Origin: Hydrogenoanaerobacterium sp032017025
Lineage (GTDB): Bacteria; Bacillota; Clostridia; Oscillospirales; Ruminococcaceae
Reading direction: 5' to 3'
Assembly (NCBI RefSeq): GCF_032017025.1
Contig: NZ_DALZQO010000017.1
Span: 8,733-72,732 of the forward strand
DNA: 64,000 nt
A program made the position numbers and the translations under genes. Of this stretch, positions 9,317 to 18,200 are shown piece by piece. The stretch's first letter is position 1. Each line of letters opens with the position of its first letter. Under the pieces are notes generated by a model. That model was not told the origin of the DNA. It worked only from the letters and a program-made list of their open reading frames with translations, and made no database searches.

Positions 9317-10263
9317 ATTTCCTCCTTGACCGCCGTAAGCACAGCGTCAACAGTCGATTGTAAACGGCTTAATTCATTTTCAAGCCTATGGCGCGCGTTA
9401 CTGGAAACCTCTGTGAAGTCAGCTGAGGAGCGCGTTCGTTCGATGGAGCTGATCCATGACGGAATCGTAAACACAAGGCTGAGTATTTCCGCATCCGGGT
9501 CATATGCGGGCATATTTTTCACTGAAATTTCAGGCAATAGTAGGTAATCCTGCTTTTTTGCCTTTTTTCTTTTCGGAACAATATTTCTCGTGCCCGAATA
9601 ACCGGCATCGCCTTCTGTTAATTCCGCACTCACACGCCGAATATCCGATGGCGACAGCCGGGAAAGTTCAAGGATGTTTTCCTGTGAGATTTTGATTTGC
9701 CCGGATAAAATCTTAGGCGCCAACTCTGGGTCTACCCTTGAAAGCGAGTCAATCGCATTTGCGTATATTCCGTATTTGTCGACGGTTGCGTGTGAAATAC
9801 GATACTCTTTGCCGAGACGCTCGCGCGTACGGCAGGCTGTTTCTTCAAAAAGTGGTTCGGTCAATATTTTGGGCCTAACCTCTTTCCTTGTATATTGGTT
9901 TGTCCCGACGGCATTATGGGCGCCAATGATTTGCTCCATTTTATATCTTTTGCCAATTAAATACCGGCGTGATTCGTCCGTTATATTACGGCGGCCAAGT
10001 TGGTTTGCGCATATCCACGCGACCGCTTCCTCACGGCTTCTCAGGAAGATGTGGGCGATTTTGAAAGGAATCTGATGGCGGGTGCAAATCTCATATCGGT
10101 TGTGGCCGTCGAGAATGGTTTTGTTCCATACGCAAAGGGGCTCGCGGCATCCGTCTTGAAGAAGGTTTTCTTCAAGCTGTTTTCGCTCATCCGGCGAAAG
10201 GGGCGGGATGAGGTTTTTGAATTCCTCGTCGATTTTCAATGTATAGATATCATATTCGGTCAT
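9313..10263 (-). CDS. ParB N-terminal domain protein
   Basis: At 316 residues it has the ParB-fold N-terminus: a degenerate partner strand, LEENLLQDGCREPLCVWNK, ILDGHNRYEIC (the DGHxR motif) and a Gln/Asn-rich helix region with RSREEAVAWICANQLGRRN. The middle (RISHATVDKYGIYANAID) looks like the ParB helix-turn-helix. In mobile elements these proteins serve partition or regulation. It sits 2 bases after the preceding gene (10266-10640) and overlaps the next one, in a tight operon with the recombinase. Confidence 0.78.
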   Translation of the reverse strand: MTEYDIYTLKIDEEFKNLIPPLSPDERKQLEENLLQDGCREPLCVWNKTILDGHNRYEICTRHQIPFKIAHIFLRSREEAVAWICANQLGRRNITDESRRYLIGKRYKMEQIIGAHNAVGTNQYTRKEVRPKILTEPLFEETACRTRERLGKEYRISHATVDKYGIYANAIDSLSRVDPELAPKILSGQIKISQENILELSRLSPSDIRRVSAELTEGDAGYSGTRNIVPKRKKAKKQDYLLLPEISVKNMPAYDPDAEILSLVFTIPSWISSIERTRSSADFTEVSSNARHRLENELSRLQSTVDAVLTAVKEEI

Positions 10264-10265
10264 TT

Positions 10266-10640
10266 TTACCCCCTCATCCCGTAAGTGGGCATAGACTCTG
10301 AGATGTAAAACTGCGCTATCCCTTCATGTTTAACGACTTCACCATAAATGCGGTATGAATAATCGTCAATCCAGTCATTACACATACCACGCAAGTTCCG
10401 CACCAACGCTTTGCTGTGGAGTTCAAAGCATTGCTTGTCATCAAACCGCGCTTGCGGTAAGCGGAACGCCCTCTGATCATCCCGGTCGCTGGGAAGAATA
10501 ACGATTGTGCGGTCTTCCGGGTTGACAAGCAGCAATATGTATTTCGGGTCGCCAATAGCGTGAAGTGTTCTTTTGTATATCCGTATCCTGTCTTTTTTCA
10601 GGTCGATCAATATAGCCGGGCGGCCGGAGTTGCTACTCAT
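10266..10640 (-). CDS. Small protein related to the recombinase C-terminal domain
   Basis: The start is the ATG at 10640, 9 bases after AGGAGG inside the upstream gene; a longer start lacks a binding site. The 124 residues share a core with the next gene and with the end of the recombinase: a hydrophobic strand (YILLLVNPEDRTIVILPS), a mid-domain Cys/Leu helix, and a YRIYGEVV strand. No family name comes to mind. Its conserved position suggests a DNA-binding or recombinase-directing partner, which is inference. Confidence 0.65.
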   Translation of the reverse strand: MSSNSGRPAILIDLKKDRIRIYKRTLHAIGDPKYILLLVNPEDRTIVILPSDRDDQRAFRLPQARFDDKQCFELHSKALVRNLRGMCNDWIDDYSYRIYGEVVKHEGIAQFYISESMPTYGMRG

Positions 10641-11346
10641 GACTGGGTACCTCCTCATTCTGCGGCTCTGCGGTGCTATCCGCTGATTCTGCCCTTGATT
10701 CATTATTCACGCTAAAGACCGTGTAGCCCTTAAAGATATTCACCTGCAGCCGTTTGCGGTGTTCTTCCACAGACAATCCGAACTGATTTTTCCATTCCAC
10801 AGGGAATACGGGTGTACGGGATGCTTTCGGTTTTTCACCCTCGACAACAAAGCGCTGGAAAATCTCTGTCGAGGTTAAGTCAAAAGCGAACAGATACTCA
10901 TCGCCGCTGCGGATTAGTTTGCCGAGCAGCTTATAACGGTAATCTGGATTCCAGTCCATTAAATCTATGATCATAGCAAAGAAAACCCGGCAGGTAATTT
11001 GTTTTGGTTTCCTGTTTCCGCCCATGGTACACCAAAGGAACGAGTCCTTTTCATCCTCGCTGCTGGGTCGGACGACGAGCTTATGCTCATTCTGGTTAAC
11101 AAGGATTTGCACATACTCCACATCGGGCAGACGCTTCAAACAAGCGGTATTCAGCGAAACCTTGTGGTTGTTGAACGTGATTGAAGGTTCGCGGAGATGG
11201 GCAAAGAATTCACCGCGAACCACCTGATACCCGTCATAACTAAAAGAGTCATCCTGGATGATTTCTTCTTCGGGCCGCGCTGTTTCCATAGGTTCTCTGT
11301 TCATTCGTTCATCAGTATCAGGCGCCCTATATTCCGTTTCCATCAT
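10633..11346 (-). CDS. Stand-alone homologue of the recombinase C-terminal domain
   Basis: This 237-residue protein starts at ATG 11346 after GGGG. After a charged leader, residues ~40-180 line up with the extra C-terminal domain of the adjacent recombinase: GYQVVRGEFF against GFEVTRSQFF, YVQILVNQNEHKLVVRP against YVEMLVHPHEHLLAVRP, and WNPDYRYKLLGK against WNTELRYRVRGV. The start overlaps the recombinase gene. I infer a gene duplication of the appended domain that now works in trans; the function is unknown. Confidence 0.7.
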   Translation of the reverse strand: MMETEYRAPDTDERMNREPMETARPEEEIIQDDSFSYDGYQVVRGEFFAHLREPSITFNNHKVSLNTACLKRLPDVEYVQILVNQNEHKLVVRPSSEDEKDSFLWCTMGGNRKPKQITCRVFFAMIIDLMDWNPDYRYKLLGKLIRSGDEYLFAFDLTSTEIFQRFVVEGEKPKASRTPVFPVEWKNQFGLSVEEHRKRLQVNIFKGYTVFSVNNESRAESADSTAEPQNEEVPSHE

Positions 11347-13207
11347 CCGCACCCCTTTGTTCCATATCGCTAATCATTTGCTTTATGCTTCTGGAAATGA
11401 TTTCAGTATTGGTTACATTGATATCCGGCTTATCGTTGTAAGACTGACCTTCCACAGCCACATTCCACATGCCGTCTTTGTCGATAGCCGCCAATTCCCG
11501 CGCCTGTGAATGCCGGTAATAATTGTTGCCGAAATTGCCTGCCCAGGATGGAGGGAAAGCTACGACGGTATTTTTCGGATTCGCATACACGGGACGAATA
11601 TCGTCATTAAAGTAACTCTCAGCCGCCATGTCGGGAATAAAGATTTCGGTATCCCTCATATCGAAAATCACAACGGACTCATTGTCCTTTTGCCTGCGCA
11701 CGCCCCTGACACGGTATCTCAATTCGGTGTTCCAGCCGAATATCTCATATAACGTACTCAAATATGCCGCGCCGCTGATGTCACGCGGATTGTAATTTGC
11801 TTCGTTGATTTTTGCCCACCTGACGGCGTTTCGGCACTCCTTGGCACAGGGCCGAACCGCAAGCAAGTGTTCATGGGGATGAACCAGCATCTCCACATAC
11901 AATTCTTTTTTGAATTTTCGTATACATTCCGTACTGAACCAGATATTATCTGTTGAAAGTGTAACGCACAATTTACGGGCGGTATCAAAAAACTGGGAAC
12001 GGGTGACCTCAAATCCGCGCAAATCAAAATCACCGGACTGAGCCTCCACTTCCAAAGGCTTTGATTCCGGTTTATCTGTTTCCTCATATACGCTTTCGGA
12101 GGCTATGCGATAGTCGTCGGCGCTGAAAGCCGCCCAACGTGGATTGATGGAAACAAAACCTTTCAATGCGCCTTCCGTGATAACCTTCAGCTCGGGCAAT
12201 ATGCCCTTGTTCCCGTATTTGGCATTGCTTATCAAACGCTGAACCGCAATAAAATCATCCCGCGAGACGATGGCCTCATGGTTGTCTTTCCTTGTGTATT
12301 GGTTGTGGTTATTCCGGTTTTTTCGCGGCAAGTGGTCAAGATAGCTCGGCGTCCATGTCTTACGGGCGAGTATGTCCCCGCAATGCCGTTCGTTTTGCAA
12401 GATCTGCAATATTGAACCGGGCGCCCATTCGGTGTTGCCCTTTTTTGTTCTTCGCTTTAAAGACGTAAGCATTTCCGCTATTTGCCGGCAGGTGCAGCCG
12501 TATAAATACATGAAGAAAATCAACCGTACGGTCTTCGCTTCCTCCGGGTTAATTACAAGGTTGCCGTCCTCGTCTTGGTCATAACCGAGCAACGGCGGAG
12601 TCAGGAATATCCCGCGTCGGAATCTCTTTTCAATAGAATCATTTGCGACCCTGCTTTTTATATGTGATTCTTCCTGCGCCAATGTGGACATAAACGAAAG
12701 GCTCATCTCGCTGCTGTCATTCAATGTATAAATACTTTCCATTTCGAAGAAAACACCCACCGGCGGTTGCATGGCAGCCAGTTGCCGCACATACCCGATA
12801 CAGTCAACGACATTCCGGGCGAACCGGGAAACACTCTTCGTAACAATTAAGTCAATCCTACCAGCTTTGCAGTCGGCAATCATTTTTACAAAAGCGTCGC
12901 GGTGCTTCAGCGATGTCCCGGATATCCCCTCATCGGCATAAATATCAACCAGTTTCCAGTTCTTGTGGCGGTTCAACATTTCCGTATAATGGCCTTTTTG
13001 CAGCTCGAACGATGACGTTTGCCGTGGGTCGTCGGTGGACACGCGCACATAAAAGGCCACCCGCTTCTCTTTTTCATCCTCAAAAAAGTTTTCCTGTGGT
13101 GTTGCCGGAATAATATCAATATCATCAGGAATCGCGCTTTGATATTTCGCGCGTATTTTTTCCTTGCGGATTTCGGCGTCTTTTTTCGCCGGTTGGTTCT
13201 CCTGCAT
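11327..13207 (-). CDS. Large serine recombinase with an unusual C-terminal domain
   Basis: The ATG at 13207 follows a G-rich binding site; 626 residues. After a basic leader comes the resolvase domain with catalytic Ser57 in YVRVSTDD, then helix E, the Recombinase domain (LLGYDQDEDGNLVINPEEA) and a DNA-binding stretch ending near residue 380. No Cys-rich zinc ribbon or coiled coil, usual in large serine integrases, is obvious. The last ~230 residues are instead the domain shared with the next two genes. It should integrate or excise this module. Two palindromes lie just upstream (13270-13319). Confidence 0.85.
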   Translation of the reverse strand: MQENQPAKKDAEIRKEKIRAKYQSAIPDDIDIIPATPQENFFEDEKEKRVAFYVRVSTDDPRQTSSFELQKGHYTEMLNRHKNWKLVDIYADEGISGTSLKHRDAFVKMIADCKAGRIDLIVTKSVSRFARNVVDCIGYVRQLAAMQPPVGVFFEMESIYTLNDSSEMSLSFMSTLAQEESHIKSRVANDSIEKRFRRGIFLTPPLLGYDQDEDGNLVINPEEAKTVRLIFFMYLYGCTCRQIAEMLTSLKRRTKKGNTEWAPGSILQILQNERHCGDILARKTWTPSYLDHLPRKNRNNHNQYTRKDNHEAIVSRDDFIAVQRLISNAKYGNKGILPELKVITEGALKGFVSINPRWAAFSADDYRIASESVYEETDKPESKPLEVEAQSGDFDLRGFEVTRSQFFDTARKLCVTLSTDNIWFSTECIRKFKKELYVEMLVHPHEHLLAVRPCAKECRNAVRWAKINEANYNPRDISGAAYLSTLYEIFGWNTELRYRVRGVRRQKDNESVVIFDMRDTEIFIPDMAAESYFNDDIRPVYANPKNTVVAFPPSWAGNFGNNYYRHSQARELAAIDKDGMWNVAVEGQSYNDKPDINVTNTEIISRSIKQMISDMEQRGADDGNGI

Positions 13208-13269
13208 TGCGAATCCCCCCGAACAAAGTAGAATACTGTTATTATACGGGGGATTTCGCACAAAGGAAA

Positions 13270-13303
13270 TTAACCGGAGGTAAACCACTTTACCGTCGGT
13301 TAA
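13270..13303. repeat. 34-base inverted repeat upstream of the recombinase
   Basis: Two 15-base arms (TTAACCGGAGGTAAA and its mate) match at 13 of 15 positions around a 4-base centre. It lies between the XRE gene and the recombinase start, where an operator or recombinase binding site would be expected. No T-run follows on the minus strand, so it is a poor terminator. Confidence 0.6.
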
Positions 13304-13319
13304 TATTCCGGGGAATATT
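13302..13319. repeat. 18-base perfect palindrome AATATTCCGGGGAATATT
   Basis: Eight-base arms are separated by GG, directly abutting the previous inverted repeat and the stop codon of the XRE gene. The pair could be a regulator operator or a crossover-site element of the serine recombinase. Confidence 0.6.
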
Positions 13320-13321
13320 TT

Positions 13322-13687
13322 TTACGTCTCCCCGAAATAGGGGTGAAGGCGGCTGTTATCCCGCAAACTTTTCTTGGTTACGGAAGCCACCTCGAAAATG
13401 ATGCGCCTTTCGTAGTTGTTGCAATCATTGATAAGGCACACCAAATCGCAGTAGTATTCCGCAGCGTCGTTGGTTTGGTTGCCGCTTAACAAGGCATCCA
13501 CCGTAACGCCGAGTGCGTTGGCAATCAGGATCAGGGTGGAAAGGCTTGCCTTTTTCGCGGCGGTTTCGATCAGGCTTATGTACGGCACGGACATATCGAT
13601 CTGCTCCGCAAGCTCAGCCTGTGACAACCCTTTCGCGTGGCGGATTTCCTTGACCCTCCGGCCTATGTGCTTGAAATTGACTGACAT
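13322..13687 (-). CDS. XRE-family transcriptional regulator
   Basis: A 121-residue protein with a canonical Cro/CI helix-turn-helix at residues ~8-62 (LSQAELAEQIDMSVPYISLIE) and a short C-terminal tail. AGGAGG precedes the ATG. It is transcribed toward the recombinase and probably controls the module. Its own leader carries a near-perfect inverted repeat that includes the ribosome binding site, suggesting autoregulation. Confidence 0.88.
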   Translation of the reverse strand: MSVNFKHIGRRVKEIRHAKGLSQAELAEQIDMSVPYISLIETAAKKASLSTLILIANALGVTVDALLSGNQTNDAAEYYCDLVCLINDCNNYERRIIFEVASVTKKSLRDNSRLHPYFGET

Positions 13688-13694
13688 AAAAACA

Positions 13695-13738
13695 ATCCTC
13701 CTATTGTGTATGATTTTTCATTAAACACAATGGAGGAT
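13695..13738. promoter_or_regulatory. Operator-like inverted repeat over the XRE leader
   Basis: Arms ATCCTCCTATTGTGT (13695-13709) and ACACAATGGAGGAT (13725-13738) are complementary apart from one missing base. The left arm contains the complement of the XRE ribosome binding site. A dimeric regulator bound here would block the gene's expression. Confidence 0.55.
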
Positions 13739-13782
13739 GTTTTGGCTTCGGCACAGCGTTTTTTACATAGTTTATGGTGTTT

Positions 13783-14928
13783 TTATACTGTCCCTTCACG
13801 CAGGATGTCAAGATAGGCGGCATAGGAAAATGTCCTATTGCGCTGCTCTCCGGAATTTTGTGTCAGGATACCCATTTCACAAAGCCGCCGGACAGAATCG
13901 GATACCGTCTTAAATGTGGTATCCAAAGCAACCGCTGTCTTTTGGATTTCAATGATGGGGTTTCCTTCAAGGTAAGCGAACAAGCGAAGCGCTGTTTTGG
14001 CGGCGCGGCCCATCCCGCTGATAGCGGCGATATTTTTATTATGGAGCGCTGTCAGCTTATCAATGGTATCCGTTGCGTCCTCGGCGCATTCGTAAATCGC
14101 TTGCAGGAAAAATTTGATCCACTGCTCATAGTTCCCGTTCCTGCGCACCTCACTCATGCGGTCGTAATATTCTATACGGTTCTTTTTCAAAAAATATGAA
14201 ATATATAAAGCGGGGGTTGTCAGCACGCCTTTGGCCATCAGATATAAGGTGATGAGCAGCCGACCGATACGTCCGTTGCCGTCCAAAAACGGGTGTATGG
14301 TTTCAAACTGGTAGTGGATCAAGGCTGCGCGAATCAAAACATCAAGCGCATCATCACCGTTGATGTATTTTTCCAGGTCGGACATTGCCGCCGTCATATC
14401 TTCCGGAGTCGGAGGGATAAACCTGGCATTCTTCAATGTGCTGCCCTGGCCGCCGATCCAGTTTTGGGAATAGCGGAACTCACCCGGATTTTTCTCCTGC
14501 CCGCGGACGCCCGCCATCAGCACCGCGTGCGCTTCCTTGATCAGTCGGTTGCAGAGAGGCAGTTCGTTCAACCTGGCAATCGCAAAATCGGTTGCCTTGA
14601 TGTAGTTGATCACATCGGCGACATTGCGGTTGGCATTTTCGTCAATCAGCGGGTCAAGCACATCCTCCAGTGTGGCCTGCGTTCCTTCGATCTGGGACGA
14701 CATCAACGCTTCCTTGCGGACATACATTGATATAAACAAATTAACGTTCGGAATCCGCACCGCGATGCCCTCCAGAAGGGCAAGCTGTTTATTGGCTTTT
14801 ACCAATAGCTCGACCGTTTCGTTATCGAGTTCAACGGGAGGATTGGGCGGCAGCGGCGATGGCGTGAATGATTTGTATGCCGCCTCACCCGACAGGTTTG
14901 TTTTTAGTTTTCCGGCTCTGTCCATCAT
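13783..14928 (-). CDS. Fic family protein (class II, with C-terminal winged helix)
   Basis: The 381-residue protein has the complete Fic motif HPFLDGNGRIGR (212-223) and an N-terminal inhibitory helix SSQIEGT (S77xxxE81G), which classes it as a self-inhibited Fic. Family members transfer AMP from ATP to a target hydroxyl, or remove it. The flap is near residues 150-160. The C-terminus (about 300-381) is a winged helix (IQKTAVALDTTFKTVSDSVRRL), so it can probably bind DNA and regulate itself. AAAGGAGG precedes the ATG; a strong promoter with a palindrome lies upstream. Confidence 0.9.
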   Translation of the reverse strand: MMDRAGKLKTNLSGEAAYKSFTPSPLPPNPPVELDNETVELLVKANKQLALLEGIAVRIPNVNLFISMYVRKEALMSSQIEGTQATLEDVLDPLIDENANRNVADVINYIKATDFAIARLNELPLCNRLIKEAHAVLMAGVRGQEKNPGEFRYSQNWIGGQGSTLKNARFIPPTPEDMTAAMSDLEKYINGDDALDVLIRAALIHYQFETIHPFLDGNGRIGRLLITLYLMAKGVLTTPALYISYFLKKNRIEYYDRMSEVRRNGNYEQWIKFFLQAIYECAEDATDTIDKLTALHNKNIAAISGMGRAAKTALRLFAYLEGNPIIEIQKTAVALDTTFKTVSDSVRRLCEMGILTQNSGEQRNRTFSYAAYLDILREGTV

Positions 14929-14969
14929 ATATGTGCGGCCTCCTTTGCGAAAAGTTAATTACAAGGGGT

Positions 14970-15018
14970 ATTATAGCACTTTTATTTTAGTTTGTCAATA
15001 TAAAGTAAAATAAAAGTG
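14970..15018 (-). promoter_or_regulatory. Fic gene promoter overlapped by a 13-base inverted repeat
   Basis: On the minus strand TTGACA (14998-14993), a 17-base spacer and TATAAT (14975-14970) form a perfect sigma-A promoter. Perfect 13-base arms CACTTTTATTTTA (14977-14989) and TAAAATAAAAGTG (15006-15018) flank the -35 box. A repressor on this site would shut the promoter; the Fic protein's own winged helix is the obvious candidate. Confidence 0.8.
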
Positions 15019-15276
15019 GGGTTGATAATTATTTTGTTTTATTTTTCAACTTGAATGTATGACAGAAGGGACGTTAACAGCCGATGGGATGGTTGAAATC
15101 ACAGGAAACATACTATACCAGAATAAAAGCACTTGCTGCGTCGCAGGTGCTTTTTGTGGTTATGAAGCTTTGAATTTTGCTTTGCGTAGCGTATCTTTTG
15201 ACGCTTAGGGGAAGCGTATCAATTGCGCTACAATCGATAAATTTGGGTAGCGCTTAAATAGTTTGTTCCGTGTGCC
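15019..15276. other. Intergenic stretch with a hairpin and imperfect repeats
   Basis: A hairpin AAGCACTTGC / GCAGGTGCTT followed by T-residues lies at about 15127-15157 and could terminate transcription rightward. A short open frame from ATG 15058 (TEGTLTADGMVEITG) looks like a gene remnant. A 27-base imperfect repeat pairs 15245-15271 with 15301-15327, inside the end of the next gene. No further gene is seen. Confidence 0.45.
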
Positions 15277-18200
15277 CTACTGGGGTATGCTACCTAATTC
15301 TGGTAGCGCGTAAATGGTCTGTTCCGTCGGCGCTACAGGCTCGGGCACTTCGGGAACCACCGGCGTCGCCGGGATAACCGCCGCAGGAACAGCAGGCGCT
15401 GTCTCCGGTACCTCTCCGCCTGTCTCCGGGTTGGAGGAGGTCGGTGTGCTCGCCATCGCAATTAACTCCTCGGCGGTGTAGTAGATTGCCGCCTCATCAA
15501 GCTTGATGTTCGTCATCAGAATCAGATAATCCTTGCCGTTAATCTCGATGTTCAAATTGACCCCTTTCGCCTTCGCCGTGTCAAGCACCTTCGCAAGCAT
15601 CATCGCGCCCGCTTCTAGCTTCGCGCTTAGCGTCTCACCTCTCGCAAAGTTACTAATCTTTTCCACAATGCTGTTGCTGCCCCAGTAGTCGCTGTCACTT
15701 GCCTTGCTCGTGCCGCCCTTCGAGGGTTTGCTCGGGGCCGGGTTGAACGCACTCAGCACCTTGTTCATATTGGCTTCGGCCTGGTCAAGCGTCTTTTGAT
15801 CGGTTGTGCCCAACGCTAACAGATTTTCTGCGTGTGCAACCGCATCCTTCAGCGCTTTAACCGTCGCCACAGAGTACTTCGTTTGGTCGATCTCGTTCAG
15901 CAACCGCTGCCCATCGTTGATGATCTTCATCAGCCGAATCTGCACCGCCGCGCGGGTCAGAGCCTTCGACATCTCATCCACCTGTGCCTGAGTGGCCGTA
16001 CCGCTTTCGCGCAGCGCCTTCGCCGCGGATACCAGCTCCGCAAGCTTCGCCTTGCTCATCTTATCGTATCTTTCATCCGTCAAAATGCCGTCCGCCAGAT
16101 TGATCGCCAGCTCCAGCTGGGTTTTGTCTGCGGTTGAAGGTTCTTCGCCCGTGTCGCTCGTCAGCCGGATGGTTGCGGAACCGGTCGACCCCTGATTCAG
16201 CTTTCCGCTGATGCCCTCGTAGTTACCCCAATCCAGACCGGGATAGTACCACTGGTTGTTGATAATCAGTTTGGTGGTTTCCTTGATCTCGGGAGATTTT
16301 TCGGTCAACACCTCAAACGCGTCCACCACAATGCAGTTGTATTTTCCGCCTGAGGCTTCAAGCTTAATGGTGTGTGGGCCGTTTTTCAAATTGTCAATGC
16401 TATAAATCGGTGTTTGCTTGAGTGCGTTGCCAATATCGCTGAACGTATCGACCTCGGTGTTGCCGTCAATGTAAATCTTTACTTTACCGACGTTATTCTG
16501 CTTGGAACCGATGTAGCGAACGCCAATGCCGTTGAAGGCAAACTCGGCGGTGGCGCCCAGCTTGGTGCTAAAGGTTTCGGTGCCCGCATAATCGGTACCG
16601 GCCTCGTAGGTACTCCAACCGCCTGCGCTGTAAACAATGCGCGGGTCACGGTCGTCTACAAAGTTTTCATTGTTGCCCTTGCCGATGCTGATTCTGGCCG
16701 CGACGCTCGCGTCAGCGGATTCCACGCGGATGCCAGATTTTTCTTCGCCGTAGTTGACATCGTAAGTCCAGACGTTTTCACGCATAGCCTTAAAGTCGTT
16801 GGTCATAATCCCGTCTTTGTCGCTGTTCTTGGGATACAGGAAGAAGTTACGCATATCTTGTTCCCAGCCCCAGTTGGGTTTTACACCGTATTCATCGGGG
16901 GTGACATCAGAACCCGGACGGATGCGCAGAGCCGTGCCTTCGTTGCGGCCGATGTGATCCTCGGGATAAGCCGACCAGAAGCCGTCGCGGAGCCAGCTCA
17001 CGCTCTCCATACCGGAGGCGATTTCATAGACAACACCAACTTCTGAGCAACCGTCCTTTTGGGGAGGCGCGGTGAGCAGCGTGTAGTTGGTGGTGATGAT
17101 GCCGTTGCCGCTGATTTCAATATCAAACTGCACCTTGGTCGCGCCGTAGGAACCGAGCAGCGTCACAATCGCCTGATTGTTCTCTACTTTGTAGGTCAAA
17201 GGCGTGGTTGCATCTGCTGCCATGATGCCACCGAGCGCGTTCAGCTGCGGGCCGCCTTTGAGCAGTACCTCGCCATTGAAGCTTCCCTCGGTGATCTGCG
17301 CTTTTTGTTTGCTGAATTTTACTGCAAAATCTTTGCCGGATACCGTTACAACGTCGCCATCCTCGGTGACAGTCGGTGCGGTTTCGCTCGCGGGTTCAAA
17401 ATCCACCTGCACGCCACCGAGAACGATGTTGTACTCGTCAATTAAGATGTTGTCATAATCGGCGTAGAATTTGAGGTTTACTTTATCGCCGGTTTTCCAA
17501 TCGTTCGCGGGTACTTCAATTGTGCCCGCTGTGTGCGGCGCGACAGATGAAAGCGTCGTTGTTTGCGCCTCGCCGTCGTTGATCTGGTAAACCAGTGTGA
17601 CCTCGTCGAAGTCGGTGTGGTCGAACCAGTTTTTCGCGTTGAGCGCCAGGACTTCGTTTGCCGCAGGTGCCGCGATATTTTCCTCATCGATGCGGATGGG
17701 GGAGTAGGCCTTTTTGGTCAGCCACGCTTCGGGTTTCAGGCGCAGGAACACATCCAGCACGCTGCCCCATTCGCCGTAACCGGCCGCGTCGCCGTCCGAA
17801 TGTTTCTGGTAACGCTCCGTAGTGCCTTCGGGGATGTAGAACACATCGTCGATGCCGCCCCAAAGCGCGCCGCCCAGTGCCCCGTCTTTTTCCAGGAGGT
17901 TATCCCAGAACACCTTGAGGCTCTCGCCCCAGAAGTTGCGCACATTCGTATCGTTTTGTAACTCGCTGACATTGTAGCAAGCGATATGCGCGTACTCGTC
18001 GTGGATGACCGGGAAGTTGTCATAATCGGGATTGCCATAACCTGCGCCACCGCCGGTCAAATCCCAGTTGACGTAATGCGCACTGTAGATGTCGTAGGGA
18101 ACCGAACCATCCCTCACAGAACTGGGCCACGAGAAAATTGCCGGACGGGTGGTGTCAGTTGCCTTGATATAATCCCATTTTTTGTGGTAAACCTCTGGGT

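Larger units (their letters stand above)
8400..15020. mobile_element. Putative serine-recombinase mobile element (borders not defined)
   Basis: Seven consecutive minus-strand genes, from the DUF6551-like gene to the Fic gene, interrupt the accessory strip and are clearly richer in G+C than the genes to the left. A large serine recombinase, two ParB-type proteins and an XRE regulator are typical cargo of integrative elements. No relaxase, type IV secretion gene or replication protein is visible, so it would be an integrative, non-conjugative element or a remnant. I could not find matching att repeats at the edges; the limits given are where the gene block begins and ends. Confidence 0.45.
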
